35,688 bases of DNA. It comes from Xanthobacteraceae bacterium (GTDB taxonomy: Bacteria > Pseudomonadota > Alphaproteobacteria > Rhizobiales > Xanthobacteraceae). The notes beneath the pieces were generated by a model that was given only the letters and a program-made list of their open reading frames with translations, did no database searches and had not been told where the DNA came from. Numbering within the stretch: position 1 is the stretch's first letter; each line of letters opens with the position of its first letter. The translations under genes and the position numbers were made by a program. Positions 9,972 to 17,888 of this stretch are shown one piece after another. The DNA is taken from the NCBI GenBank assembly GCA_028282095.1, contig JANQIP010000138.1, forward strand, positions 1 to 35,688. Reading direction: 5' to 3'.

Positions 9972-10164
9972 CGATAAAATCTTATGCTCTTCGACGAGTC
10001 TTATTACCGAGTTAAATGACCAATCTCGGCGAAATCCGCGAACTCTAACGGGAAGAGCGCGGCTTGGTATAATCGCAACCCATGGCCGCGATAATAACGA
10101 GGAGGATGTGTAACAAGTTTGCAATGCACTGGGAAAAAACAAACGCGCATTTTCAATGAATCCA

Positions 10165-10187
10165 CGCAAGATATTGGCTATCTTGCG
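10165..10187. promoter_or_regulatory. Perfect 9-bp inverted repeat, candidate operator
   Basis: CGCAAGATA and TATCTTGCG flank a 5-nt centre (TTGGC). It lies upstream of the MFS gene and is unrelated to the repeat families in the window. A dimeric repressor site is plausible; a small hairpin is the alternative. Confidence 0.35.
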
Positions 10188-10463
10188 CAAACCCGGATTC
10201 AGCAGAACCTCTGTTTAGTCGAATTACCTTTTAACGATCGCGGCGTCTGCGGCAAACTGGCCGCCAAGAAACACCGCAACATGCTTTCCGAAACGTCGCT
10301 CCGATGCGGCCTCCAGTTACCGCGGATGCGATTTCGATAGTCAGCGAGCCGAGATTTGCGGAATATTCGACCAAGGGTCGTACTCGCGGCTTTAGGCACG
10401 TTGATACCTGCGGATCAAGTTAATTGGTGGAGCTTGCCGGAAGGCGCATCACTATCGGTTGGG

Positions 10464-10570
10464 CGTCTCCAGGCGAAGCGGAATGCGGTTCGCCGCAGGA
10501 CACGTGATCAGCAAAAAAACCAATCAGCGCTTGGCCCCGAAAAGCTGCAGATTTCTCGGACAATATCGTT
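10464..10570 (+). repeat. Palindromic element, B-A modules, degenerate
   Basis: The B hairpin (CAGGCGAAGCGGAATGCGG with TTCGCCG) is followed by a linker and a diverged A hairpin (CCCGAAAAGCTGCAG...). The C module is missing. Confidence 0.7.
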
Positions 10571-10640
10571 ATTACGAATTGCATGCTTCGAGACGCGCAG
10601 CTTCGCTGCGCTCCTCACCATGAGGGTGTTTCGAGCAGAT

Positions 10641-10761
10641 GTAGGGTGGGCAAAGGCGCGCTCGAAGCGCGCCGTGCCCACCGTCCGAGGCTCGCAAAGT
10701 ACCCATTCGGCAGAAATGGTGGCGGCATTTTCGGTGGGCATGCTCCGCATGCCCACCCTAC
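10641..10761. repeat. GTAGGGTGGGC-type inverted repeat
   Basis: Terminal GTAGGGTGGGC (from 10641) and GCCCACCCTAC (to 10761) bracket the unit. Each end is itself a hairpin: the left with GGCGCGCT/AGCGCGCC arms, the right with an 11-bp perfect stem GGTGGGCATGC/GCATGCCCACC. It shares its ends with units at 19995-20036 and 28130-28234. Confidence 0.8.
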
Positions 10762-10807
10762 GATTATTGTCGAAAAGTCTGCCAACTTCTCGGGATGAGG
10801 CTCTAAC
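10762..10807 (-). repeat. Partial A-type palindromic module, minus orientation
   Basis: Contains CGAAAAGTCTGCCAACTTCTCGGGAT, read as a minus-strand A hairpin with decayed outer arms, directly abutting the GTGGGC-type repeat. Confidence is limited because the outer arms are mostly lost. Confidence 0.5.
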
Positions 10808-10857
10808 ACGAGAAAGGTCTTGGGTTGCCTTTGACCGTTTTCGCCCACGCAGTGAGA

Positions 10858-11367
10858 TCAGGTTGGGTCCCAATCCGGCCGGATGGAGCCGCTGACGCTC
10901 TCGAACGCTCCGGTCTTAAGTTCGGCGACCAAGAGGCGAGCAGGGTCGACGGGACCCGGCATGGTGGCGCGTCCTTTGGGGATGCGCTTGAACCCGACTT
11001 TCGCATAATAGGATTCGTCGCCGATCAGGACGACCAGCCGATGGCCTTTATCCTTGGCCCGCGCGAGCGCGCTTTCGATGAGGGCGCAGGCGATTCCCCG
11101 CTCACGGAACGGCGGCTCGACCGTTAGCGGCCCGAGCAGGAGCGCCGGCGTCTCGCCGATACGGATCGGCGTCAGGCGCACCGAGCCGACCAGCAAGGTC
11201 CCGATCCGTGCGATGAAGGAGAGGTCGAGCCGATGCGGTTCGCCCTCGCGGATGCGATAGGCGGTACGCGCAAGGCGCCCGGGACCGAACGTGCGCTCGT
11301 GCAGCCGGTCGATCGCAAACGCGTCTTCGGCGCTCTCGGGCAGGATGGCAAGTGAAAGATCGCTCAT
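10858..11367 (-). CDS. GNAT-family N-acetyltransferase
   Basis: A 169-residue acetyltransferase of the YhbS-like GNAT group, transferring acetyl from acetyl-CoA to an unknown amine. The acetyl-CoA loop reads LTVEPPFRERGIACALIESAL near residues 85-105 (R/Q-x-x-G-x-A type). LLGPLTV precedes it as the beta-4 strand. VLIGDESYYAKVGFKR near 117-132 is the characteristic C-terminal strand and tyrosine segment. It is divergent from the GST-like gene, with a 251-bp shared upstream region. Assignment to the superfamily is secure; the substrate is not predictable. Confidence 0.9.
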   Translation of the reverse strand: MSDLSLAILPESAEDAFAIDRLHERTFGPGRLARTAYRIREGEPHRLDLSFIARIGTLLVGSVRLTPIRIGETPALLLGPLTVEPPFRERGIACALIESALARAKDKGHRLVVLIGDESYYAKVGFKRIPKGRATMPGPVDPARLLVAELKTGAFESVSGSIRPDWDPT

Positions 11368-11618
11368 GGCCGTTGCGAGCGATTAGCACTGAGATCGCCT
11401 TCGGTCTACCACGGTTGTTGCGGAGCGATCGTTGTCGTCCGGCGGGTCCTCGTCTTGCTGTGTGTACGCCGCGCACGATGCCCGTTCGTCGGACGATCTC
11501 CGGGCTTGGGCACCCGAGCCTGCGGCATCGCCGGGCGAGAATCCCATCCAAATCGACAAAGAAGAGATTAAAGGGCGTCGACCAATACCTACATTGGCTC
11601 GAGCAGAGGAGAGCATGC

Positions 11619-12602
11619 ATGGGTCTGTTGGTCGAAGGTGTGTGGAAGGACCGCTGGTACGACACCGCGGAGAGCGGCGGCCGCTTCGTCCGCACCGAGT
11701 CGACCTTCCGGCATTGGGTGACACTTGACGGCCGGCCCGGACCTTCCGGCGTGGGCGGCTTTGCGGCCGAGCCCGAGCGTTATCACCTCTATGTCTCGCT
11801 CGCCTGCCCATGGGCCCACCGCACGCTGATCCTGCGCAAGCTGAAGCAGCTTGAAAACGTGATCTCGGTATCGGTGGTCTCCCCGCATATGGGCAGCACG
11901 GGCTGGACCTTCGAAACCAGCGAGGGCTCGACCGGTGACGCCGTCAACGGCGCACCGACGCTCGCCGACATCTATCGCCTTGCCGACCCGCGGTTCACCG
12001 GCCGCGTCACGGTGCCGGTGCTGTGGGACAGATCGCGGCGGACGATCGTCAGCAACGAGTCCTCCGAGATCATCCGCATGCTGAACGCGGCTTTCGATGT
12101 CTTCACCAAGGTGCGGACCGATTACTATCCCCCGGCATTGCGCGCCGAAATCGACGAGATCAACGCGCTAGTGTACCCCGCCATCAATAATGGGGTCTAT
12201 CGCGCCGGATTCGCCACGACACAGAAGGCCTATGAGGAGGCGTTCCACGCACTGTTCGCTGCGCTCGACGCGCTCGAGCGGCGGCTGGCGGACCAACGCT
12301 ATCTCGTCGGGAGCATGCTGACCGAAGCGGATATCCGTCTGTTCACGACTCTGATCCGCTTCGATGCCGTCTATTTCGGCCATTTCAAATGCAACCTGCG
12401 CCGCATCGCCGACTACCCGAACTTGTCCAACTATGTGCGCGACCTCTATCAGACGCCGGGTTTCGCCGAGACCGTCGATCTCGACCAGACCAAGCGCCAC
12501 TATTACGCGAGCCACCGTCAGATCAATCCGACCGGCGTCGTTCCGCTCGGCCCCGCCCTCGATTTCTCGGCGCCCCACGACCGCGGCCGCCTCGCGCGCT
12601 AG
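11619..12602 (+). CDS. Glutathionyl-hydroquinone reductase-like glutathione S-transferase
   Basis: Members of this group (YqjG, ECM4/Xi class) use glutathione to reduce glutathionyl-hydroquinones in the cytoplasm. The catalytic motif SLACPWAHRTLIL lies near residue 60. NESSEIIRMLN near 145 is the glutathione gamma-glutamyl site. LVGSMLTEADIRLFTTLIRF near 225-245 is the helical domain core, and the end HYYASH...INPTGVVPLGP matches the usual tail of the group. ATG 11619 has AGAGGAG 7 nt upstream; the longer upstream frame is not coding. Length, 327 aa, is normal. The stop TAG (12600-12602) is the first part of the palindromic repeat that follows. Confidence 0.92.
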   Translation: MGLLVEGVWKDRWYDTAESGGRFVRTESTFRHWVTLDGRPGPSGVGGFAAEPERYHLYVSLACPWAHRTLILRKLKQLENVISVSVVSPHMGSTGWTFETSEGSTGDAVNGAPTLADIYRLADPRFTGRVTVPVLWDRSRRTIVSNESSEIIRMLNAAFDVFTKVRTDYYPPALRAEIDEINALVYPAINNGVYRAGFATTQKAYEEAFHALFAALDALERRLADQRYLVGSMLTEADIRLFTTLIRFDAVYFGHFKCNLRRIADYPNLSNYVRDLYQTPGFAETVDLDQTKRHYYASHRQINPTGVVPLGPALDFSAPHDRGRLAR

Positions 12603-12660
12603 CGCATGATCCCGAAAAGCCGGCAGACTTTTCGGAAAAGATCACGCGACCAAGTAACGA
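12600..12660 (+). repeat. A-type palindromic module after the GST gene
   Basis: GCATGATCCCGAAAAG with its ACTTTTCGG partner and a mutated outer arm GATCACGC, then the start of the linker. The C hairpin is absent. The first bases form the stop codon of the preceding gene. Confidence 0.8.
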
Positions 12661-12688
12661 GAATCAACATCTCATGCCGCGCTATAAT

Positions 12689-12831
12689 ACCTCTCCCCGC
12701 TTGCGGGGAGAGGTCGACGCGCGAAGCGCGACGGGTGAGGGGCCAGCGGGCGGCGCGAAGAGGTCAATGCCCCTCATCCGGCTCGCGGCAACAGCCGCTC
12801 GCCACCTTCTCCCCGCGTGCGGGGAGAAGGA
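12689..12831. repeat. CTCTCCCCGC-type inverted repeat
   Basis: A hairpin CCTCTCCCCGC/GCGGGGAGAGG begins the unit. GGGTGAGGGGC and GCCCCTCATCC form the internal arms, and CCTTCTCCCCGCGTGCGGGG with AGAAGG ends it. This is a second intergenic repeat family, common in this bacterial order; a one-hairpin remnant is at 19917-19948. Confidence 0.8.
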
Positions 12832-12935
12832 ACCACGCCGGTTTACGGCGAGAAGGTGCACCCCTCGGACGCCAGATTACTCGCCTTCGGCCCTAACCCA
12901 CCCTGCGCGCTACTGACAGGCCGTAGGTTTCTTTA

Positions 12936-13042
12936 GAGCATGATCCCGAAAAGCCGGCAGACTTTTCGGAAAAGATCACGCGACAAAACAAAGAGAAACG
13001 GAGCGCGATTGTGAGCCCAAACGTGAAGAATGCGATGCTCTA
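12936..13042 (+). repeat. Palindromic element, A-C modules
   Basis: A complete A hairpin (same CCGGCAG variant and GATCACGC arm as the copy at 12600), the GACAAAACAAAGAGAAACGG linker, and a C module whose loop differs (GTGAGCCCAAACGTG). Its right edge GCTCTAGAGC contains the stop codon of the minus-strand dehydrogenase. Confidence 0.85.
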
Positions 13043-14044
13043 GAGCTGCGCCGGCAATACGCGGTCCGGGGGGCGATGCCCGTCCATAAAAGTCTGGATA
13101 TTGATGATGACCTTCGTGCCCATGTCGACGCGCCCTTCGATCGTCGCCGAGGCCAGATGCGGCAGCAGCACGACCTTGCCGGCGCGCGCCAACCTTGTCA
13201 GCTTCGGGTTCACCTCAGGCTCGTGCTCGAACACGTCGAGACCTGCGCCGGCGAGCTCGCCGCTCTCGATCATGCGCACCAGCGCATTCTCGTCGATGAC
13301 CTCGCCGCGCGCGGTGTTGACGATATAGGTCTCCGGCTGCAGGAGCTTGAGCCGCCGCGCCGAGAGCAGGTGGTAGGTCGCGGGCGTATGCGGGCAATTG
13401 ACCGAGATGATGTCCATGCGCACCAGCATCTGGTCGAGGCTTTCCCAATAGGTCGCCTCCAGCGCCTCTTCGATCTTGGGCGGGACGCGGCGGCGATTGT
13501 GGTAGTGCACCTGCAGCCCGAATGCGCGGGCGCGGCGCGCGACCGCCTGCCCGATCCGTCCCATGCCGATGATGCCGAGGCGCTTGCCCGAGATGCGGTG
13601 CCCCAGCATCCAGGTCGGGGTCCAGCCCGTCCACGGCTTGTCTTCTTCGGTCATCACCGCGGCGCCTTCGGCCAACCGGCGCGGAACCGCGAGGATCAGC
13701 GCCATGGTCATGTCGGCGGTGTCCTCGGTCAGGACGCCCGGCGTGTTGGTGACCGTAATGCCGCGCTGAAGGGCAGCCCCGACGTCGATATTGTCGACGC
13801 CGTTGCCGAAATTGGCGAGGAGCTTCAGCCGTTCCCCGGCATGCCCGAGCGCATGCGCGTCGATCCGGTCGGTGACCGTCGGCACCAGCACGTCGGCATA
13901 ACCCATTGCCTCGGCAAGCTCGGTATTGCTCATCGGCTTGTCTTCGACGTTAAGGCGCGTGTCGAACAGCTCTCGCATGCGCGTCTCGACGCTGTCCGGA
14001 AGCTTGCGGGTCACGACCACAACCGGTTTCTTGCGATTCGGCAT
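13040..14044 (-). CDS. D-2-hydroxyacid dehydrogenase (glyoxylate/hydroxypyruvate reductase type)
   Basis: A 334-residue NAD(P)-dependent oxidoreductase, probably reducing glyoxylate or hydroxypyruvate in the cytoplasm. NFGNGVDNIDV (about 78-88) is the substrate loop. GIIGMGRIGQAVARRA (157-172) is the nucleotide-binding loop, followed by HNRRR near 182, which suggests NADP(H). The catalytic triad is visible as R246 (NTARGEVIDE), E275 (FEHEPEV) and H296 (LPHLASAT). I chose ATG 14044, with AAGGAAAC about 9 nt upstream; the frame extends 35 codons further up without family resemblance. The stop codon TAG is contributed by the repeat element downstream. The family is certain, the exact substrate less so. 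Confidence 0.92.
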   Translation of the reverse strand: MPNRKKPVVVVTRKLPDSVETRMRELFDTRLNVEDKPMSNTELAEAMGYADVLVPTVTDRIDAHALGHAGERLKLLANFGNGVDNIDVGAALQRGITVTNTPGVLTEDTADMTMALILAVPRRLAEGAAVMTEEDKPWTGWTPTWMLGHRISGKRLGIIGMGRIGQAVARRARAFGLQVHYHNRRRVPPKIEEALEATYWESLDQMLVRMDIISVNCPHTPATYHLLSARRLKLLQPETYIVNTARGEVIDENALVRMIESGELAGAGLDVFEHEPEVNPKLTRLARAGKVVLLPHLASATIEGRVDMGTKVIINIQTFMDGHRPPDRVLPAQL

Positions 14045-14212
14045 GTTCCAGTGTTTCCTTGCTCCACAGTGCCGCAGCGCCGCGAAGTCACCGCCTTTTT
14101 CGGTACTTTCAGCCCTCTTTAACCGACATCGCGGACACTGGATGCCCACGGTTCGGGCGATCCAAGGCGGAACCGCAACGGTTCTTCTCTATCAGATGGC
14201 CGGGATAACACA

Positions 14213-14845
14213 ATGCGCCACAGCCGGCTGTCACGGTCCTTGACGCGCGCGTCGCAAAGCGCCGGCGCGGCACGCGGCTTCGACCCGGCCGCCGTCCGCA
14301 GGATCGGGAGCGGGGCCATTGCCCGCGGGTTTTTGCCGCTGGTGCTGATCGCGCTGCTTGCCTGCGTCGGCACTGCGGTGCCGTCAGCGGCAAGGGATCT
14401 TCCCGTCGGGTCCGAGAGCGGCTTGCCTGTGCCGCGCTTCGTCAGCCTGAAGGCGAACCGCGTCAATGTGCGGGCCGGCCCCACCATGAACCATCAGGTC
14501 ATCTGGGTCTTCACGCGAGCCGGTCTTCCCGTGGAGATCACTGCGGAATTCGAGAACTGGCGGCGCGTGCGCGACTGGGAGGGGGCCGAAGGCTGGGTCT
14601 ACCACTCTTTGCTGTCGGGCCGTCGCTCCGCCTTCGTCGCCAAGCGCAAGGGAAGCGCGAAGCTGGTTCCTCTATATGATTCCGCCGACGCCGAAAGCAC
14701 AGTAAAAGCAAAGCTCGAGCCGGGTGTCCTCGGCCTCGTCAGGGGGTGTGACGGCACGCACTGCCGGATCATAGGCGACGCGTTCGACGGATTCATCGCG
14801 CAGGAACGCCTCTGGGGCGTCTATCCGGGCGAGACGATCGACTGA
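14213..14845 (+). CDS. Exported bacterial SH3-domain protein
   Basis: A 210-residue protein with a basic N-terminus and a hydrophobic segment (FLPLVLIALLACVGTAV, about 41-57) ending in PSAARD, consistent with a signal peptide or anchor for the envelope. The mature part holds SH3-like repeats. FVSLKANRVNVRAGP opens the first, and the second is diverged (GSAKLVPLYDSAD... LEPGVLGLVRGCDGTHCRI). Such domains often bind peptidoglycan or other envelope partners. It converges on irr. The function of this conserved family is unknown to me beyond the domain. A later in-frame start is possible, because the N-terminus before the hydrophobic segment is long. Confidence 0.82.
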   Translation: MRHSRLSRSLTRASQSAGAARGFDPAAVRRIGSGAIARGFLPLVLIALLACVGTAVPSAARDLPVGSESGLPVPRFVSLKANRVNVRAGPTMNHQVIWVFTRAGLPVEITAEFENWRRVRDWEGAEGWVYHSLLSGRRSAFVAKRKGSAKLVPLYDSADAESTVKAKLEPGVLGLVRGCDGTHCRIIGDAFDGFIAQERLWGVYPGETID

Positions 14846-14881
14846 CGCGGTACGAAATGCCCTCGCAGCAGCGGCGGCAGG

Positions 14882-15373
14882 TCAGGTGCCTTTCGGCTTG
14901 AGCCTTACCACCACATCGACCCGGGAAATCTCGTATCCCTCCGGCACCGGCGGGAGCGAATCGACGCCGGTCGCGACCGTCGGAATGTCGACCAGTTCGT
15001 TCCTGTCTTCGATGAAGAAGTGGTGGTGGTCGGAGACATTCGTGTCGAAATATGTTTTCGAACCGTCTACCGCGACCTGACGCAACAGACTCACCTCGGT
15101 GAACTGGTGCAAGGTGTTGTAGACCGTTGCGAGCGACACCGGCACACGGGCCCGCGTTGCTTCTTCGTAGAGCATTTCCGCCGTCAAATGACGATGGCCG
15201 CGGCCGAACAGAATCCAGCCCAAGGCCATCCGTTGCAGTGTCGGTCGCAAACCGACACTGCGGAGCATCGACTTCACGTCATGCCAGGGGCAACCGGTGA
15301 GGTCGTATGGACCACGTGCCCCAGCCTGGGGCTGCAATCCGGAACCGTCGAACGGGGGTAAAACGGCGCGCAT
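14882..15373 (-). CDS. irr: Iron response regulator Irr (Fur family)
   Basis: Irr represses or activates heme and iron genes in response to heme status in Hyphomicrobiales. The heme regulatory motif GCPWHD sits at residues 27-32 (Cys28-Pro29), as in Bradyrhizobium Irr. The winged helix follows (LRPTLQRMALGWILFG, TAEMLYEEA, VSLATVYNTLHQF recognition helix near 78-91). DHHHFF (His116-118) corresponds to the second heme site. At 163 residues it is full-length. It diverges from fabA-fabB-fabI with about 430 bp between starts, and a good promoter-like sequence lies 43 bp upstream. No ribosome-binding site is obvious at ATG 15373. Confidence 0.95.
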   Translation of the reverse strand: MRAVLPPFDGSGLQPQAGARGPYDLTGCPWHDVKSMLRSVGLRPTLQRMALGWILFGRGHRHLTAEMLYEEATRARVPVSLATVYNTLHQFTEVSLLRQVAVDGSKTYFDTNVSDHHHFFIEDRNELVDIPTVATGVDSLPPVPEGYEISRVDVVVRLKPKGT

Positions 15374-15415
15374 CTATTTTTTGAACCAGACCCTTATGAG
15401 ATGAAGTAGTGATTT

Positions 15416-15444
15416 ATTGTACCGCGACCCGCGCTTTGTTGCAA
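15416..15444 (-). promoter_or_regulatory. Predicted sigma-70-type promoter of irr
   Basis: On the minus strand TTGCAA (15439-15444) and TACAAT (15416-15421) are separated by exactly 17 bp. This gives 4/6 and 5/6 matches to the consensus boxes. Transcription would begin near 15408, leaving a leader of about 35 nt before the irr start codon. Confidence 0.5.
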
Positions 15445-15491
15445 CTGCCTCGCAATCTTGTTTTGATTCGCCTGCTGAGAGAAATTCGTAA

Positions 15492-15510
15492 GCCCGTCCG
15501 CGGGATGGGC
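15492..15510. other. Hairpin in the irr-fabA divergent region
   Basis: GCCCGTCC and GGATGGGC pair (one G-U) around a GCG loop. No T-run follows on either strand at once, so it is not a clear terminator. Confidence 0.4.
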
Positions 15511-15569
15511 GTGTTTAACCGGGCGGTTGCCTATGTTAGGGAAGCGCCTTAGAGGTTTTCACCGATCTG

Positions 15570-15618
15570 GTGTTTCCTTCTCTGACGCTCCGACCCCGGA
15601 CCGTCAGAGAAGGAACAC
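15570..15618. other. Long hairpin upstream of fabA
   Basis: GTGTTTCCTTCTCTGACG (15570-15587) pairs with CGTCAGAGAAGGAACAC (15602-15618). The stem is 17 bp with a single bulged base, around a 14-nt loop. It does not match any repeat family in the window and lies about 180 bp before the fabA start. It could be a leader structure, a terminator for upstream transcription, or a protein-binding dyad. Confidence 0.5.
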
Positions 15619-15800
15619 TAGCTAATCCGATGCTGCGTGATGCGACACCAACACAATGAGACGGGCTCAAGCGTTGGTGCCGTATCTCTAGGGCAGGGCG
15701 CCAAAACCGAGTTGACGAAACGATGACTGAGCATGATGCCGGCGTTGCCGGAAAAACTTGCGGCCAGGCCGCGGATTCGGGAATGCGAGGGCCACAGGGA

Positions 15801-16328
15801 ATGCACAATCGCCGGTCGAGCTTCGAGTATGAGGACTTGCTTGCCTGCGGCCGAGGTGAGCTTTTTATCGAAGGACCTCAGCTCCCCCTCCCGCCCATGC
15901 TCATGTTCGACCGCATTGCCGAGATCGACGACAGGGGCGGTGAGCACGGCAAGGGGTTGGCACGGGCCGAGCTCGAGGTCACACCGGAACTCTGGTTCTT
16001 TCCCTGCCACTTCAAGGGGGATCCCGTCATGCCCGGCTGCCTGGGCATCGATGCCCTCTGGCAGCTTCTGGGTTTCTTCCTCGGCTGGCTCGGCGCTGCG
16101 GGGAAGGGGAGGGCACTCGGCCTCGGCGAGCTCAAATTTTCAGGACAGGTTCTTCCGACGGTCAAGAAGGTCGTGTACGGCATCGACATCAAACGCGTCG
16201 TGCGCTCCAAGCTCGTGCTCGGGATTGCCGACGGCTGGTTGTCGGCCGACGGGTCGGTGATCTATCGTGCATTCGACCTCAAGGTCGGGTTGTTCCGCGG
16301 CGAAGAGATGCAGCCGGACCCGGCCTGA
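15801..16328 (+). CDS. fabA: 3-hydroxydecanoyl-ACP dehydratase/isomerase FabA
   Basis: FabA dehydrates 3-hydroxydecanoyl-ACP and isomerises the product to cis-3-decenoyl-ACP, the branch point for unsaturated fatty acids. The active site [20 protein letters not shown] gives His70 and Asp84 when translation begins at ATG 15801, exactly the E. coli numbering. [10 protein letters not shown] and [15 protein letters not shown] are also typical. ATG 15801 gives 175 residues, the usual length; GAGGG lies 10 nt upstream. In-frame starts at 15723 and 15783 are possible but add residues unlike the family. fabB follows after 71 bp, so the pair probably forms an operon. Confidence 0.95.
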   Translation: MHNRRSSFEYEDLLACGRGELFIEGPQLPLPPMLMFDRIAEIDDRGGEHGKGLARAELEVTPELWFFPCHFKGDPVMPGCLGIDALWQLLGFFLGWLGAAGKGRALGLGELKFSGQVLPTVKKVVYGIDIKRVVRSKLVLGIADGWLSADGSVIYRAFDLKVGLFRGEEMQPDPA

Positions 16329-16399
16329 ACGCTCGGCGGTCGGTTTTTTGATGTTCATTGGGGGAACCGGTTAGTCCGACAACTACAGGAAACAACAAA

Positions 16400-17617
16400 A
16401 TGAGACGTGTCGTCGTCACCGGAATGGGCATTGTCTCGTGCATCGGCAACAACACCCAGGAGGTGCTGGCAAGTCTGCGCGAGGCAAAATCCGGAATTTC
16501 GCGAGCAGACAAATATGCCGAACTCGGATTTCGCAGTCAGATTCACGGAGAACCGACGCTGAATCCCGAAGAGGCGGTCGACCGGCGGGCGACGCGCTTT
16601 CTCGGAGGCGGCGCCGCTTGGAACCATGTCGCCATGGAGCAGGCGATTCAGGACGCCGGCCTCGAAGCCGACGAAGTCTCGCACGACCGCACCGGGATCA
16701 TCATGGGCTCGGGCGGCCCCTCGACCCGCGCGATCGTCGAGGCGGCCGATGTGACCCGCGGCAAGGGCCCCAAGCGGGTCGGTCCATTTGCCGTGCCGAA
16801 GGCGATGTCCTCGACCGCCTCGGCGACGCTCGCGACCTGGTTCAAGATCAAGGGCGTGAACTACTCGATCTCCTCGGCCTGTGCCACGTCGAGCCACTGC
16901 ATCGGCAATGCCGCCGAAATCATCGGAGCGGGGCGGCAGGACGTCATTTTCGCCGGCGGCTGCGAGGAACTCGACTGGACGCTGTCGGTGCTGTTCGATG
17001 CCATGGGCGCGATGTCGACCAAATACAATGACACGCCGGAAACGGCCTCGCGCGCCTACGATGTCGATCGCGACGGCTTTGTGATCGCCGGCGGTGCCGG
17101 CGTGCTGGTGCTTGAGGATCTTGAACACGCCAAAGCGCGCGGCGCCCGAATCTATGCGGAGGTTGCGGGCTACGGAGCAACCTCGGACGGCTTCGATATG
17201 GTCGCCCCGTCCGGCGAAGGGGCCGTGCGTTGCATGCAGATGGCGCTTTCCACGGTCAAGTCGCCGGTCCGCTACATCAATCCCCATGCGACCTCGACTC
17301 CGATCGGCGACATCAAGGAAATCGAGGCGATCCGGGACGTGTTCGGTGACAAATGCCCGGTGATTTCGGCGACCAAATCGCTGAGCGGCCATTCTTTAGG
17401 CGCAGCAGGCGTGCAGGAGGCGATCTACTCGCTCCTGATGATGAATAATGGCTTCATCTGCGAGAGCGCCAATATTGCGACCATTGATCCCGTCTTCGCC
17501 GACATTCCGATCGCCCGCGAGCGTCAGGACAATGTTGCGCTCGAAAGCGTGCTGTCCAATTCCTTCGGGTTCGGCGGGACCAACGCCTCGCTCGTCTTCA
17601 AGCATGTCGATGCGTGA
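16400..17617 (+). CDS. fabB: 3-oxoacyl-ACP synthase I FabB
   Basis: FabB condenses malonyl-ACP with acyl-ACP, including the cis-3-decenoyl product of FabA, to elongate unsaturated chains. The Cys-His-His triad is present: Cys161 in [11 protein letters not shown], His in [11 protein letters not shown] near 295, and His in [12 protein letters not shown] near 331. The frame begins [16 protein letters not shown] at ATG 16400, with AGGA 9 nt upstream; 406 residues is normal. An in-frame ATG at 16358 adds 14 residues unlike the family. Pairing with fabA is the standard arrangement for anaerobic-type unsaturated fatty acid synthesis. Confidence 0.97.
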   Translation: MRRVVVTGMGIVSCIGNNTQEVLASLREAKSGISRADKYAELGFRSQIHGEPTLNPEEAVDRRATRFLGGGAAWNHVAMEQAIQDAGLEADEVSHDRTGIIMGSGGPSTRAIVEAADVTRGKGPKRVGPFAVPKAMSSTASATLATWFKIKGVNYSISSACATSSHCIGNAAEIIGAGRQDVIFAGGCEELDWTLSVLFDAMGAMSTKYNDTPETASRAYDVDRDGFVIAGGAGVLVLEDLEHAKARGARIYAEVAGYGATSDGFDMVAPSGEGAVRCMQMALSTVKSPVRYINPHATSTPIGDIKEIEAIRDVFGDKCPVISATKSLSGHSLGAAGVQEAIYSLLMMNNGFICESANIATIDPVFADIPIARERQDNVALESVLSNSFGFGGTNASLVFKHVDA

Positions 17618-17888
17618 TCCGGTCGCGAGGGACGCGCCGGGCAATCGAAAGGCCTCGTCGCGTCGCCAACGAGTTGTCCACTGAATTGAGGGTGCATCGC
17701 GTCAATGTCATCCCGCTGTTGCATGCGCGACATAGGAAGCAAGACTGGCCGCGACCAATCGGCAGGGCGGGCAGGCGCGGCGCCGAGGCGACGGCCGGCC
17801 CCGCGAGGGAGAGTTCGAAGCGATGAAGACCGATGTCTGCGCGGCGCCACCCGCCGTCGTCAGGTTTCCCCCACGCGGGCCATCCGTC

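Larger units (their letters stand above)
9972..10857. other. Long intergenic region with three repeat copies
   Basis: Almost 900 bp without a convincing gene. It holds the presumed MFS promoter, a perfect 9-bp inverted repeat (10165-10187), a B-A palindromic copy (10464-10570), a GTGGGC-type repeat (10641-10761) and a minus-strand A module (10762-10807). Frames of up to 179 codons cross the repeats and are not credible genes. Confidence 0.55.

Noticed and set aside
10356..10895. 179-codon open frame across the long intergenic region
   Set aside because: It is built almost entirely from palindromic repeats and the antisense end of the acetyltransferase gene.
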